Source: Rotaria sp. Silwood1 (lineage: Eukaryota > Rotifera > Eurotatoria > Philodinida > Philodinidae). Taken from it: DNA of 64,000 nucleotides. Location: positions 663,150 to 727,149 of the forward strand of contig CAJNOP010000009.1 of NCBI GenBank assembly GCA_905250075.1, given 5' to 3'. Both the position numbers and the translations under genes were made by a program. This document shows positions 47,083-58,690 of this stretch, piece after piece. The first letter of the stretch is position 1; the number at the start of each line of letters is the position of its first letter. A model generated the notes under the pieces. That model did not search any database and was not told the DNA's origin. It saw nothing but the letters and a program-made list of their open reading frames with translations.

Positions 47083-49744
47083 ATGTCGAAAAAATTTGGC
47101 ATCAATACAAAATCAGCTGAAGCTCGTGCAAGAAAAGATGCTGTGAAACAAGCTAATGAACGGGATAAACAACAACGTTTAGAAGATGAATATTGGCGTG
47201 ATGATGATAAAAATGTTCAAAAAAAACAACAAAGAAGAGTAAATTTATTTGCTTTTTTTCTCCTATTTAATGATTAAAATCTTTCGATTTTTTACATCTA
47301 ATAGAATTATTAGATCAAAAATGAAATTGAAGATATCAAAATGTTTAGGTAGTTTTTCTGCGAGCAATAAAATATTGTTTAGCGTTGATGTAGAAAACCT
47401 TATTTACATGAGATTTGACTTTTCATCGAATATATGATTTTTGAATTAGAGAATATAAAGTCTGTCATAAAATGTTTCTCTTCAATTTCTAAAATTTTAC
47501 AATGGGTTTCGAAATGTTCATATGACAATAATAAAAAAGTATTCTTTGGATGCTTTCTGTAAAAAAGAAAACATTTTTTAGAAATTTTTTTTACTCATAT
47601 GTATGATAAATAAAACAACAACTAAGAAAAGTCATGTTTCTACATATTGAAAAAAAATCATCAAACCATGATACTGAAGAACTCAGATTGGAGAAAACAA
47701 AATCGTTTTAATACTCGGTCTATTACTTCAATAAAATTTCATTGATACAATCGACATCGGTAGCCATAATTCTATTGATAAACGAACCATCTCTTTGAAA
47801 TGATCATCAGAAAAAAAAATTTTTTTTTTTTGATGAAAAAGAACAAACATTTATTTCGTAATTGTCTCATGTGATAGACTTAACTGAGAATATATTTTCA
47901 TGATATCTAAGCCTTTTTATAGCTTTATGAGTCTCAATTCTCTGGAAAAAAAAATAAATTACCAACTTATTTGATTCCAACTGAAGGTAAGAATAGATTC
48001 TATCAGACAAGTGATTTTCATCAAAATTTAACTTTTAATTATTAGTTTTTCTGTTCAGTAATTTTTTGTATGTTCATCTCAAATATCCATAAAAATTAAT
48101 CTTCAATAATTAAACCTTGACTATTTTTTAATATTGAATGAATGTTTTTAAAAATGTTAAAATTAAATGATTTGTCGCAAATAGCAATATGGAATTTTAT
48201 AATTTTCAACAAGAAATTCTTCTTGTAACTAGAATGAACTTTTTTATGTATGATTCTTCAGAGACGAATCTTTTTTTTTTAAACTGAGTACCCTAACAGA
48301 CAAGAACATCTGAAAAGGCATTTAGACGTCTTAATTGTGGTTCCCGTTTAGCTGTTGTCACGCTCGTTTTGAAAACCAACTATTTTTATCATAAGATGCT
48401 TAAAAAGATGACTTGAGCATTTGAAAAATGTCTAAGAAATTTTCTTCACAATGCTTTAACGTACACCATGTATAGTAAAAAGTCATTTTCTTGTACTAAT
48501 CATCTCAAAATATTGTAGAAATTTTTTTGGGCGTTTCTTACTTACAAAATCTGCTTTTATAAGTGTCTTTACTACAGATGCGCGAGACTAGCTTCAGTTC
48601 CAATCTCGATCATTGAGGCCGGAACTAAAGATTATAATTAAATACTCTATGGCTTTAAGCAATTTATATTATAAATCATATCAAAAGAGTACTTGTAGTC
48701 AACGAAATAAATAAAAGAAAACGAAAAATTGAACAATTTTTTAGATGTGATATGAATAAATTCTGGAAAAATTTTCTCTAGACCGGAATTGGTACTAGAG
48801 ACTGTAACCGGCCGAATAAAAGTTATCGATACCAAAAATTACATAGACTCGTACATCTCTAGTCCTCACACACTTTGCTTGACTAGTAATCTTTAATAAT
48901 AATTATGGAGAATATTTTTTGTCGAAATAAATCAAAGATTTTTCCATGTAAATCATTTAATATCCTAACATATGCTGTTGTTGTTGTTTATTTTTACCTT
49001 TGAAATCTGAAATAATCGATTAATTAATACTTCTGTTTAATTTAAGGATGAACGAGAACAAAAAGAACATGAAAAAGTGCAACGTAAACAAGAACTTCAA
49101 AAATTACTTGAACAAGAAGAAGTATCATTAACAGCGGCAAAATCAAAAAAAAATGTGGATTTAGCACCCAAAAAAGTAACTCAAGCACAAATTCAACACA
49201 GACAAGCTGCAGCTGCTGCCGCTACTGTTAGCAATGGTAATCTATTTAGTTGTTTTTGTTTTTTATTGTCTTCTTTAAATGATTTTATTTTTAAGAAACT
49301 AAAAAAAATATTAATGAAGAAGAAATTGAAATTGAAGAAAACGTCAATCGTCTAAAAATCGATGGTAGTTCAGCTCGAAATGTTGAGGAGGCTATTCATG
49401 TTTTGCAGTAAGCATTATGATTTTTTGTTCTCTTATAAAAACCAAATAATTATTTTTGTTTTGTTTTGTTAAGATCATCACAAATTGCAGTTGATAGTCA
49501 TCCAGAAAAACGTATGAAAGGAGCATATGAAGCATATGAAAAAGAAAATTTACCTAAACTAAAACAAGAACATCCATCATTACGTTTATCACAATTAAAG
49601 CAATTATTAAAAAAAGAATGGATGAAATCACCTGATAATCCATTTAATAGACCAACTAAAGCATATAATCAAGGAAGTAATTTAACACAAGGTACGAGAC
49701 CAGAAGAAAAGGATGAAGAAGATTCTGATAATGATGAACATTGA
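47083..49744 (+). CDS. CCDC124: CCDC124 (Lso2-type ribosome-associated coiled-coil protein)
   Basis: Exons 47083-47238, 49047-49236, 49296-49407 and 49474-49744 join in phase to 242 aa (human 223). The N-terminus MSKKFGINTKSAEARARKDA with LEDEYWRDDDK and the charged coiled coil to about residue 85 match the family. So do KVTQAQIQHRQ, ENVNRLKIDG, NVEEAIHVL, HPEKRMKGAYEAYEKENLPK and the signature LRLSQLKQLLKKEWMKSPDNP. CCDC124 and yeast Lso2 bind idle 80S ribosomes at the decoding centre and aid recovery from stress; CCDC124 also localises to the midbody. The acidic tail DEEDSDNDEH is extra. Introns 2 and 3 are 59 and 66 bp. Intron 1 is 1808 bp and contains an inverted repeat. Confidence 0.95.
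48568..48865. repeat. Inverted repeat in CCDC124 intron 1
   Basis: The left end ctacagatgcgcgagactag pairs with the complement of the right end, ctagagatgtacgagtctat. Further inside, ggccggaac and ggccggtta occur near each arm. It is about 300 bp with decayed arms and no coding content. Confidence 0.5.
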
Positions 49745-52700
49745 ATTACCATATCAACAATTTATTCGATATAGATTTGCAATTGGTTTTATTGATTATC
49801 TGTGTATATAATTACACATAAAAGAGAAACTTTATAGGAAAACAAACGTTTTTTTTTTTTTAAAGAAAATAAACAAGAAGTTTTTAACTACTGGATAATC
49901 CAAAACAAAGATTAATTCTTTTTGCAATATTATTTCTTCTTTAGTATTCGTTTTTTTTTTCGTTCAATTATGCTTGTGATGGATAGAACTTAGACAAACT
50001 GATTCGATAGATTTATGTTTATTTTAAAAACTTTTCATCATAACAAAAGACCAACAACAAACCCATTAAATATGAAATCTGTTCTGGAAACGGGTATACT
50101 CTCACCGAAAAGCAAGAGTAGGTCTCACTAGCAACCACTTTTCAGCTGAAATTCAACGTAAACATAGAGCTACTGGTATACTCGTCATGCAAAAGTACTT
50201 CGATGGAAAAACGGCTGTTTTGTTTAGAGACTTTTTTGTTTCAATTGAATTATTCAAGTATGTCGCGACGGAGAAAACAATAGATTTCAAGCACAGAAGC
50301 TTCAAATTTTTAAAAGACTTCATGAAATTTTAAAACTGAAGTCTTTGCTATTTCTTCTTTACTTTGGTACTAATTAATGCTTAATCTCTCTTTGTTATGT
50401 TGAGATTTGTTTCTCACTATGAAACCAAAATTTATCAGTAATTTCGATATACTTTTGTAGCTGTTGAAATCTTCTATTCAAGACATAATTAGTCGCAATG
50501 TTAACGAATTCAAATAATGAACTAACAAATTTAGTACACTACGTACATAGACTGCGTAACATTTTGATTCTAGAGTAGACTCAGCATTTTTTTATAAGAT
50601 TCGCATCTGGAAGTGAAAAATGACAGAGAACTAGTTTTTCTATGTCATTCAAATGAAAAAAAAACATAGCTATTCTATTTTTAAATTCACATTTTGCAAC
50701 GTATAATATAATAACAGGTCAGAGGAAAAACTCGTAACTTGCGTAAGACAACGTTTATGTTTATTGAAATTTGATTCTTGAAAGAGGAACTTTTGATCTG
50801 ATTTGCTGGAAAAAATTTTCAAGACAAACCAGAAATGTTCACGAAAACAGACATTCCATTGTGATTTTATTCGTTATTGAAAATGTTTTAGTAGGCATCT
50901 TCATTTGTAGTGAAGGATCCGTGTATCAAGTCATCATTGATATTTAGTTCAATATTCATTGATATCTAACTCAATGTCTTCTCAAAAATCGCTTTCTACA
51001 TTTTTTTTTGGCTAAGAATATATTATTATTAGCTGATGAAGGCGACAAAAACTATTGATACTTGTAGAAGATTTGTGATGCACTAGTGAAATCTATCAAT
51101 CGAGTGCAAGAAACACAGCCTTTAAGTCTACTCAAAGTTTGAGGCTCAATAGCGTATGAGTGCATATTTTGTGCAAAACATATAGAATATTACTATTGCA
51201 TGAGTATTTTAATAATAGTAGAAATTAACCAATAATTCAAAATGAAGTGAACATCTAGATACATAGTCTGAAAATGACAGGTCATAATATGAAAAAAAGG
51301 AGAAAATAAATTTTATATACAACATTCTCATCATTTAATTTTCAAGTGAATTAAGTGTTAAGCAGAAAACTTCAATTTAATATGAATGATTAATTAGATC
51401 ATTGACTCTTAATATTAGCAAATTTAGTAGTGCCCCGAAACTTTTTTTATGATCATTAAGTCTTAAATATAACCTTTGAAAGTTTGATTTCAATATGTCA
51501 GATTAAATAAAATGGTTCGGATCTATTGTGTATTCAAACTGACTGGTACCCAGTTTACGAATTACAACTGTGACTAGTGTATACCTTCTGGGTCTTCATT
51601 TACGGTGAAATATAATCAAAATGAAAATAGCTCTATTAAATAACTATTTCTTTGGCTCTATTTATTGCAAAAGAAATTCATTCAAAAACTATCTCTTATA
51701 AGTATGAAAATAATATTTCATAACAAAATAAGTTTTTTTTTTCACCGAGCAAAATTAATCGATCGATAGATCGTTCGTGACCATCAGATTTCTTAAACAT
51801 AATGACATCTGTCTAAAGATTTTCAGAGTCTTGCATTATTGCAAAAAAAAAGAACTAAACACATTTTATTAAAGAATCAAATTATCATTAGTTCTTGTCA
51901 TATGGAATAATTAGTCAATTTAGAATCTGAAGAAAATGATTTCAATATCTTTTATATATATATTTTATTTGAATAAAATACAATCACGTAATATTTATAT
52001 AATATAAGCAAATAGATTTCAGGATTATAAATTAAAATCTAATATTGTTTTTTTTTTTACAAGAATTTATTTTCTTTTTTATTGGCACAGATACACTTCA
52101 CATATTCAATAATTATTAAAATTGAAGCAATACGACGAACAACATTAAAATAGCGACAACTATTAGCATAGTTTTATTACGAGACAACAAAAATTTGATG
52201 ATTAATAACTATTTCGAAGAAGCATGAGAATGAATCATTTCAGATAACAAGTAATGAATAACATAGTATCTTTTCAGAACAAAAATTGCCATTATTCATT
52301 TATGAATAAAATAGAATTATATGCACTACAAGCAGGTTGAATACTTAGGTGACTTTTCTATAATGCTAACTATTTTAGAGTTAACAAAAATAAAATGACA
52401 AAACAATGCAGAAAATGATTTTTAGCTATACAATTCATGTTCAAGTAAAGACTAATTTCAATTTTTCATACACGCAAACTAAATATTATTCTTACAGATG
52501 AGTATTAGATTATTATGTTCACCTACGTAGAATATTCTTTTTATCTTACATTATATGTCTCTTCATTGTTAATCTTATTCATGTCAAACAAAAAATTACT
52601 TGTTTTCTTTTTTGAAATTTGTAGAATACTATCAGAAATGATCTCAATAAATCAACTAAACGTGTTATTTTTTTTTTAGGTTTACATAAAGTTGTTTGAT

Positions 52701-52834
52701 TCACATTGTTTCTTCTTAGGTAATTATGAATAGTAAAAGTCATCTAATTAATTATATTCTTCAGTCGTTTGAATATTGACATTATATCAATGATGTTTAC
52801 ACATAGAATAAAGTTACTGAATAAAAAGTTTTCA
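49745..52834. other. Intergenic, no gene seen
   Basis: AT-rich, without coding frames longer than chance or clear repeats. Confidence 0.45.
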
Positions 52835-54190
52835 TTAGATTGTAATTTGTAGCGTTTCAGGTGTAACTCTTCGTCTGTTCTGAAAACCAGATGCAACTAA
52901 TAGAACAAATAAGGGTAAAATAAGTTTCAAAATTGTCACAATGCCACCAACTAAACCAAATACAAGCGTTACAACATAAATTAGATTGTTTCTTGTTACA
53001 TAATTATAAGTACAACTTATTGGTTGACATGCATTGTAATAACTTTCATACATCGTAGATAAATTCCATCGTTCTATCATTAATTCATTGATAAGTTCTT
53101 GTATTGTTGAATTTACCAAGAAACGACTTTGTAAAGATGAATCAAGTGCTGTTAAATTCATAGTTGAATTAAATACCACATAAGAATGTAACTTATCGAT
53201 ACATATTTGATTATAAAAACATTCGAGAGTCGATTGTAATAATGATTCCATTATAAAACATCCATGATAAATACCTGGTACTGAAAATATTTTAATAACA
53301 CCAACATTATTGTATATAGCTGCCTGCTGAATACATCTCATTGAAACATCACATCGACAATTTGAATAGTATTGAGGAATTGGTGTGAAAATTTCCATTT
53401 TGGGAAATACAGGAGAATGTGTTGGATATAAATCATAATTTGTCCATCGTCCAGAGAAAAAAGCATTGATTTGCGTTGTATCACGTATAGTTTCTAATGA
53501 TAGTAATAAATCGTTTGTTGTTAAAGAAATAAATTGTTCAAATATTGATTGCATTTGTAAATGAAACAATTCTGAAGATACAACCGTGGCACTTACATAT
53601 CGATTTGAATAGAATTGAGTTAAACTCTCAGATACTGTTTTATTTGTTAATTCACAAAGTGTACTCAATGCTTGAGAGAAAAACTTACGATGTGCTCGAA
53701 AATCACGATAATATATTGGTATATCTGGTGAAACAGATTCTCTCCAATGGTCATTTACGTAAATACTATTACATACTTGATGAAATGTATATTCAACATT
53801 AAGAAATTTTTTATAATCGATAGATATTGTAGTACATGGACATGTTAAAGCTTGTGAATGTGTAGAGTATAAATGTGAATATTTTTCGAAAGTAGGCACA
53901 TTGATATTAGCTGTTTTTGTGACTTTGACTAACGAAGTATACATGACAAGAGTAGTTGTTGCGAGACATAATAGTAAAATATATAATCTTGTTGATATTC
54001 GTTCATTTCGAAGATCCCATTCATTATTTGAAGGTGGTTTTGATGAAAATAAATTGAAATTTCGGTAACAGTTTATTGCTTTTTGATGGAAACTAGACGT
54101 GGGTTGATGAGTATTGTTTTCTGTAATAAATGAATGAACAAAATATCTTGAATAGTCCACATAATATCTTATTGGTGAAATTTTGACCAC
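52835..54190 (-). CDS. Two-pass membrane protein with Cys-rich ectodomain, paralogue A
   Basis: A single-exon frame of 451 aa. A cytosolic N-terminus of about 65 residues ends in the shared motif NEWDLRNERISTRLYI, leading into helix 1 (about residues 68-90). A large ectodomain of about 300 residues follows, with LTCPCTTISIDYKKFLNVEY, FHQVC, CRCDVSMRC, LLQSTLECFYNQICIDKL and NACQPISCTYNY. It has many N-glycosylation sequons (NKT, NST). Helix 2 (about 402-432, LIYVVTLVFGLVGGIVTILK) precedes a short basic tail. This two-helix, disulphide-rich layout resembles ligand-gated channels of the P2X or DEG/ENaC kind in topology only; no diagnostic motif is present. The N-terminal 50 residues differ from its paralogues, so ATG choice is less certain. 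Family unknown to me, probably rotifer-specific. Confidence 0.85.
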   Translation of the reverse strand: MVKISPIRYYVDYSRYFVHSFITENNTHQPTSSFHQKAINCYRNFNLFSSKPPSNNEWDLRNERISTRLYILLLCLATTTLVMYTSLVKVTKTANINVPTFEKYSHLYSTHSQALTCPCTTISIDYKKFLNVEYTFHQVCNSIYVNDHWRESVSPDIPIYYRDFRAHRKFFSQALSTLCELTNKTVSESLTQFYSNRYVSATVVSSELFHLQMQSIFEQFISLTTNDLLLSLETIRDTTQINAFFSGRWTNYDLYPTHSPVFPKMEIFTPIPQYYSNCRCDVSMRCIQQAAIYNNVGVIKIFSVPGIYHGCFIMESLLQSTLECFYNQICIDKLHSYVVFNSTMNLTALDSSLQSRFLVNSTIQELINELMIERWNLSTMYESYYNACQPISCTYNYVTRNNLIYVVTLVFGLVGGIVTILKLILPLFVLLVASGFQNRRRVTPETLQITI

Positions 54191-54640
54191 CCAAAAGTTT
54201 TATTAAAGATCTTTAGAGACAGAGGTAATTTAATCAAGACATAAAATATACAGTTTTTGGAGAAAACGATTATCAATTCGAATTCCTCGACTTTGAAAAC
54301 CTTTAATCAAACTTTATAAAATCTGTTGATGGCGTTAAAAAAATCATTCTTTAGTGAAAAACTGGTATCAACAAATTTGTCCTTATCCGGCAACTAGTAA
54401 CGATAACTTCTCATCCATAGTCTAGTTCAATGTATTGAACTGAAATTATCACGAAGAAAATCATCTTACAATAGACATCTTTCTGTACAAGTTTCAGCTC
54501 GAATAGATCTTGTTAAGTGAGTAATACATGAAGAGGAAGGGGTGACGAAGCAAGTTCTAAATAAAGATCAATTAATATCTATCTGTTCAGGATAGACAAA
54601 ATCCTTCCATAGATACGTCTTAGTATTATAAATAAATTAA
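54191..54640. other. Spacer between paralogues A and B
   Basis: No gene seen; contains the upstream region of paralogue A. Confidence 0.45.
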
Positions 54641-55945
54641 CTATTTTAGATAAATCTTACCTGGTTCTATTATTGGTGGTTTTTTAATCTTTCTTACAAG
54701 TTTAACTATGAATGGTGAAATAAACTTCAGAATTGTTATCAAACCACCAGTTAGACCAAAAAATGTAGTTAGAATATAAATTATATCATTTCTACTTGTG
54801 TAACTATAAGTACATTGTGTTGGTTGACATGCATTGAAGTAACTTTCGTACGTAATAGTTCGATTCCATTGTTCAATCATTGATTTGTTGATAACTTCTT
54901 GTATCGTTGAATTATCAGAAAAACAACTTGGCAGCGTTGAATCAAGAGCTGTTATATTTATGCTTGAATTTTTTTTTAAGTGTGATTGTAATTCATTGAT
55001 ACAAGTTTGATTGTAAAAACATTCGAGTGTTGATTGTAATAATGCTTCTACTGCAAAACATCCTATGTAGAGACCTGGTATTGAAAATAAAGTGGTTCCA
55101 TCAGAATATCTGTAAATAGCTGATAGTCGAATGCATTTAGCTGAATAATCACATGCACAGCCAAAATAGTCCCGAACTTTTAAAGTTAAATATTCAACAT
55201 TGACCGGTTTATGTAAACTGTACTGTACACCTGCTATACTCCATAATCCATTAGCTTGACTTGTATCTCGTATAATTTGCAATGATGATAATAAATCATT
55301 CGTTGTTAAAGAAATAAATTGGTCAACTATTGATTGTATTTGTGATTCAAATAAATGTGAAGGTGTTACCATGGCACTGACATATTGATTTGAATAGGAC
55401 TGAGCTACACTTTCTGAAATGCTTTTGTTTGTTGATTCACAAAATGCACGAAGAGCACGAAATGTATTCGTACCACTCCATCTAAAATCATCAACACTAA
55501 CAGTTTCTTTTCCAGAACGTCCATCAATGTAATTTATCCAATGATCAGTAACAAAAATACTACTACACACTTGATGAAATGTATAATTGAGATGAAGAAA
55601 CTTTTTATAACTGATAGATATTGTTGTACATGGACATGTTAAAGTTTTTGAATGTGTCGAATATAATTGTGAATATTTTTTGAAAGTAGGTGCTTTAACA
55701 TTTGCAATCTTTGTTATACTTATTAGAGAAATATAGCCGAGAAGCGCTGTTGTTAAGATAATAGAAAGAATAATAAATAATCGTGTTGATATTCGTTCAT
55801 TCTGAACTTCAAATTCATTGATAGAAGGTGGTACAGATTGATACATGTTTAATGCCAGTAAATTGCGTTTAAACTTGGAAAATAATGAAGAATTTTGTTG
55901 TTGAGTATCAGTTTCTTTAAAGAAAAGAGTGAAGAAATTTTTCAT
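54641..55945 (-). CDS. Two-pass membrane protein with Cys-rich ectodomain, paralogue B
   Basis: A single exon of 434 aa, the same architecture as paralogues A and C. The N-terminal block is NEFEVQNERISTRLFI, then helix 1 (about residues 50-75). The ectodomain has LTCPCTTISISYKKFLHLNY, FHQVCSSIF, FGCACDYSAKC, YIGCFAVEALLQSTLECFYN, a QTCINEL stretch and NACQPTQCTYSY. Helix 2 (about 388-420) holds IIYILTTFFGLTGGLITILK. The C-tail is KKPPIIEPGKIYLK. Cys positions are conserved with A and C, whereas the region around residues 130-260 varies most. Its start at 55945 precedes a 40-residue unique leader that looks natural (MKNFFTLFFKETDTQQQ). Confidence 0.85.
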   Translation of the reverse strand: MKNFFTLFFKETDTQQQNSSLFSKFKRNLLALNMYQSVPPSINEFEVQNERISTRLFIILSIILTTALLGYISLISITKIANVKAPTFKKYSQLYSTHSKTLTCPCTTISISYKKFLHLNYTFHQVCSSIFVTDHWINYIDGRSGKETVSVDDFRWSGTNTFRALRAFCESTNKSISESVAQSYSNQYVSAMVTPSHLFESQIQSIVDQFISLTTNDLLSSLQIIRDTSQANGLWSIAGVQYSLHKPVNVEYLTLKVRDYFGCACDYSAKCIRLSAIYRYSDGTTLFSIPGLYIGCFAVEALLQSTLECFYNQTCINELQSHLKKNSSINITALDSTLPSCFSDNSTIQEVINKSMIEQWNRTITYESYFNACQPTQCTYSYTSRNDIIYILTTFFGLTGGLITILKFISPFIVKLVRKIKKPPIIEPGKIYLK

Positions 55946-56572
55946 TAATATTATTAGGAAAAGATGAGTAAGAGAACGTCAGAAATTTGAAGATCTAATT
56001 CATTTTCAAAATCTTCTATCAGACAACAAACAACAAAGTTTGGTTGTTGAGTCTCAAAGTTAGAATCATTTTTATGAACAAATAGTTGAATACTTAAGTG
56101 TGTAATAATGAAAATGAGCGAAGCCTATGTAATTGAGAGAGCTTTGAATACTGGCAAAACGTGGAAAGAGAAGCACCTTGTCTTGCATGGAATCCTAGCT
56201 TAATGATATTAGCAATCAAGAATTCACAGTCTTAACAAAAGCTAATACACGAAAAACGACGGACAATGTGACACATATATTCGAAGAAGTGTTAATATTG
56301 ATGAAATAATGGACAGAATATTAATAATCTCTGTTATTGATCAACAGAATTAACTTCTTTCTTGAAGAACTCTTACTTACACCTAATTAATTTTTCAAAA
56401 AAAGGTTGAGATCGGTTACAGTTTCTACATGGTACTCTCGATTCACAAAACCATGATAAAATGAAACTTATCAACCAAGAATCTAACCAAAGCGACGAAA
56501 AAAAAGAAATGTATTTTGTAATTGACCCTTTATTGATACAACTCTTACTGTCATTGTTCAATAATTCTAAAT
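55946..56572. other. Spacer between paralogues B and C
   Basis: A 67-codon frame at 56576-56373 overlaps the end of paralogue C and lacks support. Nothing else is seen. Confidence 0.4.
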
Positions 56573-57841
56573 TCACTTCATCTTACCTGTTTTTTCAGTT
56601 GATACTCTTTTATTCCATCTTATAAGTGTAACTAATAATGGCACAACAAGTTTTAAAATTGTTACCATACCACCTTCAAGACCAAAAAATGTAGTAAAAA
56701 TATAAATTAGATCATTTCTTGTTGCGTAATTATAAGTACAGCTTATTGGTTTACAAGCGTTGTAATACTTCTCATACATCGTAGATCGATTCCATTGTTC
56801 AACCAATAATTCCTTGATAAGTTCTTGTATTGTGGAATTTTCGAAGAAACGACTTGGTAAAGATGAATCAAGTGCTTTTAAATTCATAGTTGAATTAAAT
56901 ACTATATAAGAATGTAACTTATCGATACATGTTTGATTATAAAAACATTCGAGAGTCGATTGTAATAATGATTCGAGAGGAAAACATCCTACGTATTGAC
57001 CTGGTATTGTGAATAATGTTGTTAAATTAGGATAACTGTAAATAGATGATTGTTGAGCACATTTAGCTGAATAGCCACAATCACAACCATCATATTCTAA
57101 TGGTACTACGTTTGCAATAGTATGTCCAGATAATAAATAAAGTATAATATTGGTCTGCTTTGCCGATATCAAAGCATTGGCTTGACTTGTATCTCGTATA
57201 ATTTGTAATGATGATAAGAACTGATTTGTTGTTGAAGATATAAATTGTCCAAACATTGATTGTATTTGTGATTCAAATACGTATGATGGCGTTACGACGG
57301 CACTAATATACTGATTTGAATAGAATCGATTCAAACTTTTAGAAATTGTTTTGTTTGTTAATTCACAAAATGCACTCAAACCTCGAAATGTATTTGTACT
57401 TGTCCAGAGAAAATTAGGAGGATAGTATGGTTGATTATCAAAAGATGGAGCAATGTAATTTATCCAATCATTGGTAATATAAATACTACTGCATATTTGA
57501 TGAAATGTGTATTCAACATTGAGAAATGTTTTATAATCGATAGATATTGTAGTACATGGACATGTTAAAGCTTGTGAATGTGTAGAATATAATTGTGAAT
57601 ATTTTTCGAAAGTAAGCACATCGATATTGACTGTTTTTGGGACTTTGACCAACAAAGTATACATGAGCAGAATAGTTGTTGAGAGACATAAGAGTAAAAT
57701 ATATAATCTTGTTGATATTCGTTCATTTCGAAGATTCCATTCATTATTTGAAGGCGGTATTGATGAAAATAGATTCAAGTTTCGCCAAAATTTCGTTGAC
57801 TTTTGCCATAATTGACAAACAGGTTCGAATATATTTAGCAC
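56573..57841 (-). CDS. Two-pass membrane protein with Cys-rich ectodomain, paralogue C
   Basis: A single exon of 422 aa. It is closer to A than to B: NEWNLRNERISTRLYILLLC, LTCPCTTISIDYKTFLNVEY, LLQSTLECFYNQTCIDKL, HSYIVFNSTMNL and CKPISCTYNYATRNDLIYIF are almost shared with A. The middle (about 120-290) has diverged, and CDCGYSAKC matches B. Helix 1 is at about 42-65 and helix 2 at about 378-405, followed by a basic tail RWNKRVSTEKTGKMK. Mosaic similarity to A and B suggests gene conversion within the array (inference). It is transcribed toward B and A, all on the minus strand. Confidence 0.85.
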   Translation of the reverse strand: MLNIFEPVCQLWQKSTKFWRNLNLFSSIPPSNNEWNLRNERISTRLYILLLCLSTTILLMYTLLVKVPKTVNIDVLTFEKYSQLYSTHSQALTCPCTTISIDYKTFLNVEYTFHQICSSIYITNDWINYIAPSFDNQPYYPPNFLWTSTNTFRGLSAFCELTNKTISKSLNRFYSNQYISAVVTPSYVFESQIQSMFGQFISSTTNQFLSSLQIIRDTSQANALISAKQTNIILYLLSGHTIANVVPLEYDGCDCGYSAKCAQQSSIYSYPNLTTLFTIPGQYVGCFPLESLLQSTLECFYNQTCIDKLHSYIVFNSTMNLKALDSSLPSRFFENSTIQELIKELLVEQWNRSTMYEKYYNACKPISCTYNYATRNDLIYIFTTFFGLEGGMVTILKLVVPLLVTLIRWNKRVSTEKTGKMK

Positions 57842-58484
57842 TTTAATAATATTAAAAAAATGAACGAGATAAATTGAAGAAGCTAATAAGTATTTTTTTT
57901 AACTGATGAGTATAAAGACTTTCGATAGGTGATTTATTTTATATGTTTATTTTCTCAATGCGGAAAGAACTGCTTAGAATGACAAGAATATCCGTGTAAA
58001 TGACTATACACTGTTGTATGTGGCAAACTTGATAGTGATTGAAAAAAGCTTGATGTTCCTAGCACTAGTTCATTCGTAGCTGCCATCGATTTCTCAGCAA
58101 GTTCTTATAACGATAGTGTGTAGAAATATTTAACTCTTCTCATGAAATAGAGAATATTTGATTCTTATGAATTGCCTATATAGAAATCTAATCTTCCTCT
58201 CTATTGACTAATACAATTTTGAAATCTTTAACGTGCTGCTGATAATTTTCGTTGACTCTCATTTTTATTTCAAACTGAAAACTTTTTCAACTATACTGAA
58301 CAGAACGACATGTGCTAATTTTAGTGTGTTTTTTACAATCAATAGGTTGATGTCTGAGACTTTCTTCTTCTTGATTATAATTCTGTTTAGAGTAAATAGG
58401 ATTCTATTGTATTTTATTAATAGTTTTGTTGAGAAATTTTGATTTTGTTTGAATCCTTTATGTTAGGATATATGGATGATTTTA
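57842..58484. other. Intergenic, no gene seen
   Basis: Upstream of the membrane-protein array; no specific sites recognised. Confidence 0.45.
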
Positions 58485-58680
58485 TATTTCTTTTTTGTTA
58501 CTATATGTTCTTACCCGTCTGACCTATTCTTCTTCACTGACGTCTTTTGTTGTAACTCTACTTGTTGTTCATTTTCAATCAGACGAAGAAACTCAACTTC
58601 TTCCCTGACTAGTCCAATTTTTCCTTCCTATATATACTTCGTGTTTTTCCAATAAGGAAAGGCAAGCTAACATTCTAACT
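58485..58680 (+). repeat. 196 bp direct repeat, left copy
   Basis: Identical by reading to 60494-60689, same orientation, 2009 bp apart. Inside are TATATATA-like CTATATATACTTCG and CCAATAAGG words, and imperfectly inverted words TGTTAC near the start and GCTAACA near the end. These could be promoter and processing signals of an LTR-like repeat or a gene's 5' region. It lies immediately upstream of the RING/coiled-coil gene. Confidence 0.85.
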
Positions 58681-58690
58681 GGTGCACTAG

